The notes: generated by a model from the sequence alone, not told the origin. DNA of 64,000 nucleotides from Komagataeibacter xylinus (GCF_009834365.1 NZ_CP041348.1:1612501-1676500), one strand, 5' to 3'; shown: positions 30,589 through 40,518, numbered from the stretch's first letter. Translations and numbers: made by a program.

Positions 30589-30668
30589 CCGCGCGCCGGG
30601 TCATGGCCATGTCAGCAGGACGCAAGGACTAAAGGTGGCCACGGCTGCCATAAATGGAGAATTAAGTG

Positions 30669-30998
30669 ATGAGCGAAAACACGATTGCGGTCAGCGACGA
30701 CCAGTTCAAGACCCTGGTTCTCGACTCGAAGGAGCCGGTTCTGGTTGATTTCTGGGCTGAATGGTGCGGCCCGTGCAAGATGATCGCGCCTGCGCTTGAA
30801 GAACTCGGCGGCGAGTTCAAGGGCCGCATGACGGTGGCCAAGGTCGATATCGACAACAATCTCCGCACCCCCAATGAATACGGCGTGCGCAGCATCCCCA
30901 CTCTGGTCCTGTTCAAGGACGGCAAGCCCGTGGCGCAGCAGACCGGCGCCATGCCCAAGAGCCAGCTCAAGGCATGGGTTGAATCCAAGCTGGGCTGA
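30669..30998 (+). CDS. trxA: Thioredoxin
   Basis: A 109-residue thioredoxin with the active site WAEWCGPCK, the buried Asp (VDFWAE), and the cis-Pro loop GVRSIPTLVLFKDG. It is a cytoplasmic disulfide reductant. GTG at 30666 is in frame, but the ATG at 30669 with GGAGAATT upstream is the better start. It sits last in the tsaE-murU-addB-addA-trxA block. A well-preserved two-hairpin 3' element follows nine bases after the stop. Confidence 0.97.
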   Translation: MSENTIAVSDDQFKTLVLDSKEPVLVDFWAEWCGPCKMIAPALEELGGEFKGRMTVAKVDIDNNLRTPNEYGVRSIPTLVLFKDGKPVAQQTGAMPKSQLKAWVESKLG

Positions 30999-31007
30999 TT
31001 ATCAGTA

Positions 31008-31087
31008 AAAAGTTTTTGGGCGCCGCCTTTTTTTAAAAGGCGGCATTCTTTTGAAGCTTTTTGCAAAAAGCTTCACCAAAAACTTTT
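31008..31087 (+). repeat. Two-hairpin 3' element, copy 4 (complete)
   Basis: Outer stem of 12 perfect pairs: AAAAGTTTTTGG (31008-31019) and CCAAAAACTTTT (31076-31087). Inside are hairpin 1, GCCGCCTTTTT with AAAAGGCGGC, and hairpin 2, GAAGCTTTTT with AAAAAGCTTC. It lies between trxA and the convergent hpnK and could serve either, but the orientation matches trxA by comparison with other copies. Confidence 0.85.
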
Positions 31088-31098
31088 AGTCTGTCCGT

Positions 31099-31953
31099 CT
31101 AACGTCCGCTGGCGACATCGCTCCATGTCGTGGGTACCGCCCCCGCATGGGCCAGCCCGGAGCGAAAGCCCGGCGCACAGAGCGTGCGGAACTCGGCCTC
31201 ATGCTCATAAGTCGGCATGAGCCGTTGCAGCAGCCTGTTCTTGGCCGTGGCCGGATGGAAATAGATTTCCGACAGGCCATCAGGCAGATGGGCGGCCAGC
31301 GCCGAGACGCGCTCGGTCGTCATGTGTCCGCTCCATGCCAGGCCAAAGCACCAGTCATTCGTCACCAGTCCGGCCTTATGGGCCTGATGGCGCAAAAGCC
31401 CGGTCCAGCGCCGCAGGGCGGCATCGCCCAGTGTATCGGCATAGGTGCCGGCCGCACGGAGCGGCTCGGGTGGCTCAAGCGGCACGCGCACCGCGCGCAG
31501 GCCATGGCGCAGGCCGCTTTCAATCAGGTAGCGCCCCACGGTGGGGTGCAGGTGCATGTGCTTGTGCGCGTTGGCATGGTCCAGCGCCAGCCCCGTTGCG
31601 GCAAAGGCGCGGAACTGCGCCTCGATCTCGGCGGCAAGTTCTCGGCGCACGGCAGGGCGGAAGAAATACTCCACCCCCAGCTTGAGCTGGTCGGAGGGAA
31701 ACAGCCCATCCTGCGGCACCAGCAGCGGAATATCGGCAGGCGGCAGGGTAGCCGGGCCTTCAATGGCCACAAGATGCAGCCCTACCCGCAGGTCAGGCAG
31801 TTTCCTGGCCCGGCGCACGGCATCGGCGGCAGCAGGGCCGGATACCATCAGGCTCGCGGTTGACAGCAATCCATCCCGGTGGGCGATCTCGATGGCCTCG
31901 TTGACTTCTTCCGACAGGCCGAAATCATCGGCGGATATGATGACGCGCTTCAT
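31099..31953 (-). CDS. hpnK: HpnK, hopanoid-associated deacetylase (YdjC family)
   Basis: A 284-residue YdjC-type carbohydrate deacetylase. The metal site is seen as ISADDFGLSEEVNEAI (Asp pair) and HANAHKHMHLHP (His cluster). In Burkholderia HpnK removes the acetyl group from N-acetylglucosaminyl-bacteriohopanetetrol made by HpnI, giving the glucosamine form that HpnJ uses. It is the last gene of the minus-strand hpn run, 70 bases after hpnJ, which supports this role. The same fold also acts on chitooligosaccharides in other genomes, but that is unlikely in this setting. Confidence 0.92.
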   Translation of the reverse strand: MKRVIISADDFGLSEEVNEAIEIAHRDGLLSTASLMVSGPAAADAVRRARKLPDLRVGLHLVAIEGPATLPPADIPLLVPQDGLFPSDQLKLGVEYFFRPAVRRELAAEIEAQFRAFAATGLALDHANAHKHMHLHPTVGRYLIESGLRHGLRAVRVPLEPPEPLRAAGTYADTLGDAALRRWTGLLRHQAHKAGLVTNDWCFGLAWSGHMTTERVSALAAHLPDGLSEIYFHPATAKNRLLQRLMPTYEHEAEFRTLCAPGFRSGLAHAGAVPTTWSDVASGR

Positions 31954-32023
31954 GCAGCAAAACCGGGTGGCTTGAAAAAAGAAATGCCGGAACCCGAAGG
32001 CTCCGGCATGGATCGTGGCGGGA

Positions 32024-33448
32024 TCAGGCCGCGCGGCGTTCGCGCAGGAACTGGAAAAACTCCACCCCCTCGCGCAGGCGGCGCTTCATCATCTGCGGGC
32101 TGCGCACCATCTCGTTCAGGATCGAGGCGATCTTGGGCGCGCGGAAGTAGAACTTCCGGTAGAACTCTTCCACGCTCTGGAAGATTTCGGTGTGCGACAG
32201 GTGCGGGTAGTGCAGCGGTGCGATCTGCACGCCGTTATCATCGATCAGCTCGGCGTTCTTTTCATCCAGCCAGCCATTCTCGGTCGCCTGCTGGTGCAGG
32301 AACGTGCCGGGATAGGGCGCCGCCAGTGAGACCTGCAGCGTGTGCGGGTTGATCTCGGTGGCGAAGCGGATGGTTTCCTGAATGGTTTCCTTCGTCTCGC
32401 CCGGCAGGCCGAGGATGAAGGTGCCATGGATCTTGATGCCGAGCTCGTGGCAGTTCTTGGTGAACTCGCGGGCCGTCTCGACGCGCATGCCCTTCTTGAT
32501 GTTGTGCAGGATCTGCTGGTTGCCGCTCTCGTAGCCCACGAGCAGCAGGCGCAGGCCGTTGGCCTTGAGCACTTCCAGCGTCTTGCGGGGCACGTTCGCC
32601 TTGGCGTTGCATGACCAGGTCACGCCCAGCTTGCCGAGTTCCTTGGCAATCGCTTCGGCGCGCGGCAGGTCATCGGTGAAGGTGTCGTCGTCGAAGAAGA
32701 ATTCCTTCACCTGCGGGAAATACTGCTTCGCCAGGCGGATCTCGGCGGCCACGTGCTCGGGGCTGCGGGTGCGGTAGTGATGGCCGCCCACGGTCTGCGG
32801 CCACAGGCAGAAGGTGCAGCGCGATTTGCAGCCACGGCCGGTATAGATCGAGATGTAGGGGTGCATCAGGTAACCGATGAAGTAATCTTCAATCTTCAGG
32901 TCACGCTTGTACACCTCGGTCACGAACGGCAGGCTGTCCATGTCCTCGATCATGGCGCGGTCGCGGTTATGCACGATCTTGCCATCGGCATCGCGCCAGG
33001 AGATGCCATCGACATCCTTCCACTCGCGGCCTTCCGCCATTTCCTTGATGGTGAAGTCGAACTCGTTGCGGGCCACGAAGTCCACCGGCGGGGCGTTGAG
33101 CAGGCTCTCTTCGGGCTGCACCGCCACCTTGGCGCCAACCATGCCGATCTTGACCTTGGGGTTGGCATCCTTGAGCATCTGGGCCACGCGCACGTCCGAT
33201 GCGAAGGAAGGCGTGGAGGTATGCATGATGACGAGGTCGCGGTTGCGCACGTCTTCGAGGATCGGCTCCATGCCCATGCGGGCAGGCGGGGCATCAATCA
33301 GGCGGCTGCCCTCGACCATGGCGGCGGGCTGCGCCAGCCAGGTCGGGTACCAGAACGACTTGATTTCCCGCTTGGCCTGATAGCGGGAACCGGCCCCACC
33401 GTCGAATCCGTCAAACGAAGGCGGCTGGAGAAACAGGGTTTTCATCAT
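32024..33448 (-). CDS. hpnJ: HpnJ, B12-binding radical SAM enzyme of hopanoid side-chain synthesis
   Basis: A 474-residue class B radical SAM protein. The N-terminal half resembles a cobalamin-binding domain (KTLFLQPPSFDGF; VIMHTSTPSFASDVRVAQML), and the cluster motif is GRGCKSRCTFCLWPQ (C-x3-C-x2-C). In Burkholderia HpnJ is needed to turn the glucosamine-substituted hopanoid into the cyclitol ether, a ring contraction. Two ATG codons are adjacent at the start (33448 and 33445). It follows hpnI by 103 bases, a gap with an inverted repeat. Confidence 0.94.
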   Translation of the reverse strand: MMKTLFLQPPSFDGFDGGAGSRYQAKREIKSFWYPTWLAQPAAMVEGSRLIDAPPARMGMEPILEDVRNRDLVIMHTSTPSFASDVRVAQMLKDANPKVKIGMVGAKVAVQPEESLLNAPPVDFVARNEFDFTIKEMAEGREWKDVDGISWRDADGKIVHNRDRAMIEDMDSLPFVTEVYKRDLKIEDYFIGYLMHPYISIYTGRGCKSRCTFCLWPQTVGGHHYRTRSPEHVAAEIRLAKQYFPQVKEFFFDDDTFTDDLPRAEAIAKELGKLGVTWSCNAKANVPRKTLEVLKANGLRLLLVGYESGNQQILHNIKKGMRVETAREFTKNCHELGIKIHGTFILGLPGETKETIQETIRFATEINPHTLQVSLAAPYPGTFLHQQATENGWLDEKNAELIDDNGVQIAPLHYPHLSHTEIFQSVEEFYRKFYFRAPKIASILNEMVRSPQMMKRRLREGVEFFQFLRERRAA

Positions 33449-33474
33449 GCTACGCGTATCCTCGGGTTCTGGCG

Positions 33475-33489
33475 GGGAACGGGGTTCCC
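33475..33489. promoter_or_regulatory. Inverted repeat in the hpnI-hpnJ gap
   Basis: GGGAAC-GGG-GTTCCC lies 26 bases upstream of the hpnJ start. It could be an operator or an RNA hairpin within an hpnI-hpnJ message. No T-tract follows. Confidence 0.3.
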
Positions 33490-33551
33490 TTAATACCCGT
33501 TCTTATTGACTACAGGGTGGGTTTTTAAACGGTCCGGCGGGCTGGGGGGTA

Positions 33552-34730
33552 TCAGTCACCGGGGGAGGCGGGTTGCGATCGTGGCGTCATGACCGAATGG
33601 GGTGTGACATGCATTGTCTGCCCGCGCCAGGCAACCCGTGTGCCCGTAACGCTGCCCACCATGATCGCGGCTGAAATCCAGTCGCGCAGGGGGAGCAGCA
33701 GTAACGGCAGCAGGCTGCGCTGCGCCAGTGTCCGGTCAAGGATGAAGGAACATACGCCCCGCCATCCCCACGCGCCAAGAAAGAAGAACCATGTCCACGC
33801 CGCATGGGGTGCGAGCAGCACCGCAACAGTGGCCCAGAACAAAGGTAGCTGGATGGCCGAGGCCGCATAGCCTGCCGGTTCCAGTGTCTTGACAGTGCGG
33901 CCCCAGCGCAGTTCATGCGCCAGCACCTCACGCATCGAGGTTTCGCCCACGGTGGTCCATGTCATGCACGCGGCAATGGCAATGTCCTTGCCGTGCTCGC
34001 GCACGTAGCGGCCAAGAATCGCGTCATCGGCCACATGGGGCACAAGGGCTTCGAGCCCGCCAATGGCGTCGAGCATGGAGCGCCGCAGCGCCATGGTGGC
34101 GCCAAGGCAGTCCTGCCGGCCGAGGTAACGCGACAGCATGACGCCGGGCAGGAAGTTGTGGTTGATCTGGCAGGCGGCAAGCAGGCGCGGCACGGTGCTG
34201 GAGGCGGGCAGCCCGGCATAGAGCGTGGTCACGAGCCCCACATTGTCGGGCACCATGGCACCCACCACATGGCGCAGGTAATCGGGTGCGACATGAATGT
34301 CCGAGTCGGAAATGACCAGCACATCATGCTTCACGCGCTTCATGATATTGATCAGGTTGCCGATCTTGCGGTTCACCCCATGGAAGGTGGGATCGATCAC
34401 CAGATCCATCGGCACATCCGGATGGCGTTCCATCAGGCGGCGCACGATGGGGATGGCGGCATCATCCTCGGCCTGCACGCCAAAGACGATCTGCATATGC
34501 GGATAATCCTGCGTACAGAAGCTTTCGAGTGCTTCCTCAAGCAGGGGTTCATCGCCATGCAGCGGCTTGAGCACGGAGACCGGGGGCAGGGATACTTCCC
34601 GGTCAACGCGTTTTTCCTGCCAGCGGAAACGCGAGACCAGAAAAGTGCCTATCGCTGCCTGCATGCACCCGGCGGCCGCGACAGTCGCAGCCAGTCCGGC
34701 GGGTGAAACAAGAGCGTTAAAAACAGACAT
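33552..34730 (-). CDS. hpnI: HpnI, hopanoid glycosyltransferase (ceramide-glucosyltransferase-like)
   Basis: A 392-residue family 2 glycosyltransferase in the inner membrane. An N-terminal helix (residues 10-30), then the GT2 core with PVSVLKPLHGDEPLLEEALE, the DxD motif in ISDSDIHV, ADDAILG, and the (Q/R)xxRW-like ELRWGRTVK, then C-terminal hydrophobic helices. It adds N-acetylglucosamine to bacteriohopanetetrol. The frame is open 11 codons further upstream; the ATG at 34730 is preferred because it has a GGAAAA site and starts just before the first helix. Operon: dxs-hpnM-hpnI-hpnJ-hpnK. Confidence 0.92.
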   Translation of the reverse strand: MSVFNALVSPAGLAATVAAAGCMQAAIGTFLVSRFRWQEKRVDREVSLPPVSVLKPLHGDEPLLEEALESFCTQDYPHMQIVFGVQAEDDAAIPIVRRLMERHPDVPMDLVIDPTFHGVNRKIGNLINIMKRVKHDVLVISDSDIHVAPDYLRHVVGAMVPDNVGLVTTLYAGLPASSTVPRLLAACQINHNFLPGVMLSRYLGRQDCLGATMALRRSMLDAIGGLEALVPHVADDAILGRYVREHGKDIAIAACMTWTTVGETSMREVLAHELRWGRTVKTLEPAGYAASAIQLPLFWATVAVLLAPHAAWTWFFFLGAWGWRGVCSFILDRTLAQRSLLPLLLLPLRDWISAAIMVGSVTGTRVAWRGQTMHVTPHSVMTPRSQPASPGD

Positions 34731-34792
34731 TATTTTTCCGGCAAGGTCCCGCGCGTGAAACAAAATGAAAAAGACATCAGGGAAGGGTCAGG

Positions 34793-35455
34793 TTACTCTT
34801 CCGAAAAAGTCTTGATTTTCTTCTGTAACAGATTTGTCAGTTTTTGCACATTCCCGCCAGACAGGGCGGAACTGAAATCCGCACGCTGTGCCGCAACCTG
34901 ACTGATGTGGGCATTGAGCAGCACGTCAACGATCTGCCAGCCCTTTGCACTCGAGCGCATCACGTAATTGATTTCCGTCCCGCTCGGGTCATCGGATGAA
35001 CCAATATGCGTTATAACAATGCGGTCGTTACCCACTGGTGAGGGGGTGACGGAAGGGTCGATGGTGAAGCGCGCATCGCTGCCGGGCTTGAAGCTCGAGA
35101 CATAGCGGGCAATGGTAAACTGGCGGAACGTGGTCAGAAGCTGCTGCTTCTGGTCATCGGGCAGGGCGGCGTAGCGCGGGCCGATGGAGGAGGCGAGCAC
35201 GGCCTCCATGTCATAGGCGCGGTCGATTGCCGGCGCGAGCATCTGCGAGCGCTGCTCGAACGTGCCGCTGCCTTTGGCCTGCACGCGGTCGAGGGCAGCA
35301 TACAGGGCCTTGATCGGCTCCTGCACCTGCGCATCGGACGCGGCGGCCGCATGGGCTGCGGAAATGGGGAAGACGGCAGGGATGACCGGTGCCGCCATCA
35401 GGCCGGCGCACAGCGCCAGTGCGGTGGTTTTCAGGGCATGTTTCATAATGTTCAT
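34793..35455 (-). CDS. hpnM: HpnM, periplasmic hopanoid-associated MlaC/Ttg2D-family protein
   Basis: A 220-residue exported protein. The signal peptide runs to about residue 37 (AAHA-AAAS). The mature protein has the MlaC/Ttg2 fold pattern: [20 protein letters not shown], then [16 protein letters not shown] and [20 protein letters not shown]. MlaC proteins carry phospholipids through the periplasm; HpnM is the version found in hopanoid loci and may help carry hopanoids to the outer membrane (inference). Its ATG overlaps the dxs stop (ATGA), so the two genes are translationally coupled. A Lys-rich C-terminus ends the protein. Confidence 0.88.
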   Translation of the reverse strand: MNIMKHALKTTALALCAGLMAAPVIPAVFPISAAHAAAASDAQVQEPIKALYAALDRVQAKGSGTFEQRSQMLAPAIDRAYDMEAVLASSIGPRYAALPDDQKQQLLTTFRQFTIARYVSSFKPGSDARFTIDPSVTPSPVGNDRIVITHIGSSDDPSGTEINYVMRSSAKGWQIVDVLLNAHISQVAAQRADFSSALSGGNVQKLTNLLQKKIKTFSEE

Positions 35456-37482
35456 GATTTCGGTCCGTTTGCCGTCTTTAGCAAGGGCTGCGTCATGCTG
35501 ATTCCGACACCCAGCGCATCGAGTGCGGTATTGGTAATGGCTACCGCATCCAGCCCGGCCTCATGGTACTGGGCCTCCTGGCTGTTATGGTCGATGAAGC
35601 GGTCAGGCAGGGTCATGGGGCGGAAGCGCACGCGGTCGAGCAGGCCGGTTTTGGCCAGATGCGTCATGACAAAGCTTGCAAATCCGCCAACCGAGCCTTC
35701 CTCGATGGTGATCAGCACCGCATGGTTGCGCGCCAGTTGCTCGATCAGCGCGGTATCGAGCGGCTTGGCGAAGCGGGCATCGGCCACGGTGGGGGCTAGC
35801 CCCTGGGCGGCCAGCATGTCAGCGGCCTTCAGCGCATCGGCCAGCCTTGGCCCGAGCGAGAGGATGGCGATGCCGCCCTGCTCGGGGCCGGACTGGCGCG
35901 CCATTTCACGCACGATTCGCCCGCGCCCGATCTCGATGATCTGGCCCGCCGCCGGCAGGTCCAGCCCCAGCCCAGCGCCGCGCGGGTAGCGCAGGCCAAG
36001 CGGGCCTTCGTCAAACGCGATGGAGGTTGCGGTCATGTTCAGCAGTTCAAGCTCGTCGCTTGGCGCCATGAGCGTGATGCCGGGCAGGCAGCCCAGATAG
36101 GCGATGTCGAACGCACCGGCATGGGTCGCGCCATCGGCGCCGACCAGCCCCGCACGGTCGATGGCGAAGCGCACCGGCAGCTTCTGCAGCACCACGTCAT
36201 GCATCACCTGATCATAGGCGCGCTGCAGGAAGGTGGAATAGATGGCGCAGAACGGGCGCAGCCCTTCGGTCGCCATGCCGGCAGCAAAGGTCACGGCATG
36301 CTGCTCGGCAATGCCGACATCAAAGAAGCGGTCGGGATAGGCCCTGGCGAACTTGTCGAGCCCGGTGCCCGACGGCATGGCGGCAGTGATGGTGACGATT
36401 TTGTCGTCAGTCGCCGCCTGGCGGACGAGTTCTTTCGCAAACACCGAAGTGTAGCTCGGCGGGCCGGACGGGCCTTTCTTCTGCTCGCCGGTGACCACAT
36501 TGAACTTGGAGACGGCGTGATACTTGTCACCCGCCGATTCGGCCGGGCTGTAGCCATGGCCCTTCTCGGTGATGACATGCAGCAGCACGGGGCCGACATC
36601 CTCGGCATCACGCAGGTTGCGCAGGATGTGGACGAGCTGGTTCATGTCATGCCCATCAACGGGGCCGACATAATAGAAGCCGAGTTCCTCGAACAGCGTG
36701 CCGCCGGTCATGATGCCGCGCGCGTATTCATCGGCCTTCTTGGCCGTGCGCTCGAGGCGGCCGGGAAGGCGCTTGGCCATTTTGGCGGCGAGTTCACGCA
36801 AACTCAGGAACTTGCGCGAGGACATCAGCCGCGACAGGTAGCTCGACATGGCGCCCACGGGGGGTGCGATCGACATCTCGTTGTCGTTGAGCACCACGAT
36901 CAGGCGCTCCGCGCCCGGGCCGCAATGCGAGGCGTTGTTCATTGCCTCATACGCCATGCCCGCCGAGATCGAGCCATCGCCGATCACCGCAATCACGTTG
37001 CGTTCACGGTAGGAGGGGTCTTCCTCCGCGCGCAGGTGGTGGGCAACGGCCATGCCGAGGCCGGCTGAAATGGAGGTGGAGGAGTGGGCCGCGCCAAACG
37101 GGTCGTATTCGCTCTCGCTGCGGCGCGTAAAGCCCGAAAGCCCGCCCGGCTGGCGCAGGGTGCGGATGCGCTCGCGCCGCCCGGTCAGGATCTTGTGGGG
37201 GTAGGTCTGGTGGCCCACATCCCAGATCACGCGGTCGGCGGGCGTGTCGAACACGGCATGGAGTGCGACCGTGAGTTCAACCACGCCGAGCGACGCGCCA
37301 AGATGGCCGCCGGTGGTGGACACGGTATCGATCGTTTCCGACCGCAGTTCCTCCGCAAGCTGCTTGAGCTGCTCGACCGAGAGGTTGCGCATGTCGTGCG
37401 GCCACTGCACCCGGTCAAGCTGGGCGTAGCGCCCAAGGGTCGGAATCGCGGGTTTGGTCTGATCCATGATGTTCGCGTCCAT
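35452..37482 (-). CDS. dxs: 1-deoxy-D-xylulose-5-phosphate synthase
   Basis: A 676-residue thiamine-diphosphate enzyme that joins pyruvate and glyceraldehyde 3-phosphate, the first step of the MEP isoprenoid pathway. The ThDP/Mg motif is [35 protein letters not shown] lies near the start, and the transketolase-like pyrimidine domain has [17 protein letters not shown]. The frame extends 44 codons upstream; ATG 37482 is chosen from family alignment, with ATG 37467 also possible. It heads the minus-strand hpn run and is coupled to hpnM, so precursor supply and hopanoid genes should be co-expressed. Confidence 0.94.
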   Translation of the reverse strand: MDANIMDQTKPAIPTLGRYAQLDRVQWPHDMRNLSVEQLKQLAEELRSETIDTVSTTGGHLGASLGVVELTVALHAVFDTPADRVIWDVGHQTYPHKILTGRRERIRTLRQPGGLSGFTRRSESEYDPFGAAHSSTSISAGLGMAVAHHLRAEEDPSYRERNVIAVIGDGSISAGMAYEAMNNASHCGPGAERLIVVLNDNEMSIAPPVGAMSSYLSRLMSSRKFLSLRELAAKMAKRLPGRLERTAKKADEYARGIMTGGTLFEELGFYYVGPVDGHDMNQLVHILRNLRDAEDVGPVLLHVITEKGHGYSPAESAGDKYHAVSKFNVVTGEQKKGPSGPPSYTSVFAKELVRQAATDDKIVTITAAMPSGTGLDKFARAYPDRFFDVGIAEQHAVTFAAGMATEGLRPFCAIYSTFLQRAYDQVMHDVVLQKLPVRFAIDRAGLVGADGATHAGAFDIAYLGCLPGITLMAPSDELELLNMTATSIAFDEGPLGLRYPRGAGLGLDLPAAGQIIEIGRGRIVREMARQSGPEQGGIAILSLGPRLADALKAADMLAAQGLAPTVADARFAKPLDTALIEQLARNHAVLITIEEGSVGGFASFVMTHLAKTGLLDRVRFRPMTLPDRFIDHNSQEAQYHEAGLDAVAITNTALDALGVGISMTQPLLKTANGPKS

Positions 37483-37915
37483 TGTTCTGTGTCGGCCCTT
37501 GCCCATATGGGAGGAACCGACCCGGTTTTCGGTTGGGCCCCATGGCCCCGGCAAAGGAGCCGGGCGGGGCTGCCCCGGCGGCGATGAATGGCGGCTCATG
37601 GCAAAACAGACCATGGCGACCGTAGCGTAATCGCGATGTGTTACTCCGGTTAGGCGTGCAAATACAGTCTCTAATTCCCTGACTGTTGTTAATTCGCCAC
37701 ACTGAAGGCAATAGCAATTGAATACAGGATGGTTTCTGTCCTATACCCTCGCGAAAGGCTTCATGTGTCGTACAAGTTCGCATTCTCGGCATGCTCTGTG
37801 TGCACGGCTGGGTGATGTTGGGCTTGTTTTCTTGTAGGTGGATGTGTCCATAGTCCGACCTACCAGACTTGAAATATGAGACCGGCGGTTGGGCCGGTGC
37901 AGGAGCAGAGGTTTC
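37483..37915. promoter_or_regulatory. Divergent control region between dxs and hpnH
   Basis: 433 bases separate the two starts. It must hold the promoters of the dxs-hpnMIJK run and of hpnH. Base composition drops in GC at 37640-37740 and 37800-37870. A weak -35/-10 pair towards hpnH is TTGTTT (37824-37829) and CATAGT (37849-37854) with a 19-base gap. I see no riboswitch-like fold and no credible gene. Confidence 0.5.
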
Positions 37916-39097
37916 ATGGCCGTTCCTATTATGCAGGCAGTCCGCGTCGGCGCCTATGTTGTCAAGCAGCATGTCACGCGGCGTAAACGTTATCCGCTCG
38001 TGCTTATGCTCGAGCCCTTGTTCCGCTGTAACCTGGCCTGCGCCGGGTGCGGCAAGATCGACTACCCCGCGCAGATCCTGAACCAGCGCCTGAGCGTGCA
38101 GGAATGCCTTGATGCCGATACCGAGGCCGGTGCGCCCGTTATCGCCGTGGCTGGCGGCGAGCCGCTGTTGCACAAGGAAATGCCCGAGATCATCCGCGGA
38201 CTGATCGCGCGCAAGAAGTACGTATATCTGTGCACGAACGCCCTCCTTCTTGAAAAGAAGATGGACGATTACGAGCCGAATCCGTTCTTCTCTTGGGATG
38301 TGCATCTTGATGGTGACCCGCAGATGCACGATGCCTCCGTCTGCCAGGATGGTGTGTACGAGCGCGCCGTGTCCGCGATCAAGAAAGCGAAGGCGCGCGG
38401 CTTCCGCGTGTCGATCAACTGCACCCTGTTCGATGGGGCCGACCCCAAGCGCGTCGCCACCTTCTTTGATGAAGTGATGGCCATGGGCGTGGACGGCATC
38501 ATGACCGCGCCGGGCTATGCCTATGAGCGTGCGCCCGATCAGGAGCACTTCCTCAACCGGCAGAAGACCAAGCAGCTGTTCCGCGACATCTTCCGCCTGG
38601 GCAAGGGAAAGAAGTGGCGCTTCACGCAGTCGCCGCTGTTCCTGAACTTCCTGGCAGGCAACGAGCAGTATCACTGCACGCCGTGGGGCAAGCCGCTGCG
38701 CAACCCGTTTGGCTGGCAGCGCCCGTGCTACCTGCTGGGTGAAGGCTACGCCAAGAGCTTCAACGAGCTCATGACCGATACCGACTGGGATGCCTACGGC
38801 ACCGGCAATTACGAAAAATGCGCCGACTGCATGGTCCATTCGGGCTACGAGTCGACGGCGGTGATGGATGCGGTCCGCAGGCCCTGGCACATTGCCAAGG
38901 TTGCGCTGTTCGGCCCCGAGACGGAAAAGCCGATGGCGCCGGAAATCCCGCTCGACCACCAGCGCCCGGCGGAATACGTGTTTACCCAGCACGTCGATGC
39001 CAAGATGGCCGAGCTGGCCGCCCGCAAGAAGCCCGCGGCCCCGCCGCGCGTAAAAAAGGTCGCGGCCCCGGCCGAGACTGCGGATGCAGCCGACTGA
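37916..39097 (+). CDS. hpnH: HpnH, radical SAM adenosylhopane synthase
   Basis: A 393-residue radical SAM enzyme that adds an adenosyl group to diploptene, the first step in making C35 hopanoids. The cluster motif is FRCNLACAGCGKIDYP (C-x3-C-x2-C), followed by VAGGEPLLHKEMPEI. The SPASM-like C-terminal part has NYEKCADCMVHSGYE. A Lys/Ala/Pro tail of about 30 residues extends the C-terminus. ATG 37916 has AGGAG and AGAGG upstream; the nine extra codons before it are not conserved. It is transcribed away from dxs and ends in its own terminator. Confidence 0.95.
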   Translation: MAVPIMQAVRVGAYVVKQHVTRRKRYPLVLMLEPLFRCNLACAGCGKIDYPAQILNQRLSVQECLDADTEAGAPVIAVAGGEPLLHKEMPEIIRGLIARKKYVYLCTNALLLEKKMDDYEPNPFFSWDVHLDGDPQMHDASVCQDGVYERAVSAIKKAKARGFRVSINCTLFDGADPKRVATFFDEVMAMGVDGIMTAPGYAYERAPDQEHFLNRQKTKQLFRDIFRLGKGKKWRFTQSPLFLNFLAGNEQYHCTPWGKPLRNPFGWQRPCYLLGEGYAKSFNELMTDTDWDAYGTGNYEKCADCMVHSGYESTAVMDAVRRPWHIAKVALFGPETEKPMAPEIPLDHQRPAEYVFTQHVDAKMAELAARKKPAAPPRVKKVAAPAETADAAD

Positions 39098-39136
39098 GCA
39101 CGCATTCCGGCATCATATCGACCGGATGGTTAAGGG

Positions 39137-39167
39137 AAGGCGGGGCATTTGCTCCGCCTTTTCTTTT
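39137..39167 (+). terminator. Intrinsic terminator of hpnH
   Basis: AAGGCGGGGC pairs with GCTCCGCCTT (one G-U pair) across ATTT and is followed by TTTTCTTTT. Confidence 0.85.
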
Positions 39168-39228
39168 GCGCACGGGTCAGGGGCAAAATATGCCCGTCTG
39201 GCTGAATATGCTGTAAGAGCGTGGGATC

Positions 39229-40518
39229 ATGCTTGTTTCCCTGATTGTCATATTGTGCCTCGTTCTGCTCAACGGGCTTTTTGCCATGGGCGAGCTGGCG
39301 CTGATTTCCGCCCGCCGGGCGCGGCTTGCCATTCTTGCGCGTGATGGCACCAAGGGTGCGGACCGCGCGCTGAAACTGGCTGGCGACCCGCAGAGCTTTC
39401 TGCCCACGGTCCAGATCGGCATGACGCTGGTCTCGATTCTCGAGGGCACGTTTGGTGGCAACAGCATCGAGGCCGGGGTCAGCCGGTGGCTTTCACACAT
39501 AGCCGCCCTGCGCTCGATTGCCGATGAACTGGCCATGTTCCTCGTGGTCAGCGCCATTACGGCGGTCATGCTGGTGCTGGGCGAGTTGGTGCCCAAGCAG
39601 ATCGCGCTGCGCCAGCCCGAACTGATTGCCGCCCGCCTGTCGCTGCTGCTGGAGTGGATGGCGTGGTTCACGCGCCCCATCGTCTGGCTGCTTGGCCGCT
39701 CATCGGAGCTGGTGCTCAGGGTGATGGGCATTGGCAATGCGATCCGCCAGTCGGTCTCGGTGGAGGAACTGCGCGCCTATATTGCCGAGGGCGCCCAGGC
39801 AGGCGTGCTGGAGCAGGAGGAGCGCGACATGATCGAGCGCCTGCTGCGCCTGGCCGAGCGCCCGGTCCGCGCCATCATGACGCCGCGCAACGAACTGTGC
39901 TGGGTGGAGCGTCACGTGCCGCGCGCGCAACTGCTGCAGGTGCTGCGTTCGACCACCTATTCGCGCATCGTGGTGTGCGAAGGCGGCGTGGACAACCCGG
40001 TGGGTGTGATCCTGGCCAAGGACATGCTCGACCGGTTCCTTGATGGCAAGAGCCCCTCGGTCGAGATCGGGCTGCGCCATCCCATCTCGGTGCCCGATAC
40101 GCTGTCCGCCTTCGATATGCTCGAGCGCATGCGGGCTTCCCCGCTGGGCATGGCGCTGGTGCTTGATGAATATGGCTCGTTTGAGGGAATCGTCACCTCA
40201 TCCGACCTGTTTGGCGCGATCGTGGGCGAGCAGCACGAGCCGGGCAGCACACCGCCCCAGCGCCTGGCGCATGACGATGTGCTGGTGCTCGATGGTGCCA
40301 TGCCTGCCGATGAGGTCAAGGACCGGCTCGGCCTGTCCGACCTGCCAGCCGAGGGCAGCTATCACACGCTGGCCGGCTTGGTGCTGGCCCTGCTGCGTCG
40401 TGTGCCCGCGAAGGGGGACAAGGTCGTATTCTCGGGCTGGCTGTTCGAGGTGCTGGAAATGGAAGGTCGCCGCGTGGTGCGCGTGCAGGCCAGCCGCCAG
40501 CTTCTGGCTGAGAACTGA
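39229..40518 (+). CDS. CorC/HlyC-family membrane protein (DUF21-CBS-transporter-associated domain)
   Basis: A 429-residue protein. The DUF21 membrane domain covers about 1-190 (LVLLNGLFAMGELALISARR; LVLGELVPKQIALRQPE), two CBS domains cover about 215-335 (IMTPRNELCWV; VLDEYGSFEGIVTSSDLFGAI), and the C-terminal transporter-associated domain covers 345-425. Proteins with this layout are CNNM/CorC-like and have been linked to magnesium or cobalt efflux; haemolysin is an old and misleading name. It is a single gene, convergent with the lytic transglycosylase. Confidence 0.9.
   Translation: MLVSLIVILCLVLLNGLFAMGELALISARRARLAILARDGTKGADRALKLAGDPQSFLPTVQIGMTLVSILEGTFGGNSIEAGVSRWLSHIAALRSIADELAMFLVVSAITAVMLVLGELVPKQIALRQPELIAARLSLLLEWMAWFTRPIVWLLGRSSELVLRVMGIGNAIRQSVSVEELRAYIAEGAQAGVLEQEERDMIERLLRLAERPVRAIMTPRNELCWVERHVPRAQLLQVLRSTTYSRIVVCEGGVDNPVGVILAKDMLDRFLDGKSPSVEIGLRHPISVPDTLSAFDMLERMRASPLGMALVLDEYGSFEGIVTSSDLFGAIVGEQHEPGSTPPQRLAHDDVLVLDGAMPADEVKDRLGLSDLPAEGSYHTLAGLVLALLRRVPAKGDKVVFSGWLFEVLEMEGRRVVRVQASRQLLAEN

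Noticed and set aside
37483..37915. Thiamine or cobalamin riboswitch before dxs or hpnH
   Set aside because: I looked for the conserved TPP and B12 box sequences and did not find them.
37415..38992. Long minus-strand open frame (525 codons) across hpnH
   Set aside because: It mirrors the codon pattern of hpnH on the other strand and has no recognisable motif. High-GC genes often leave open antisense frames.
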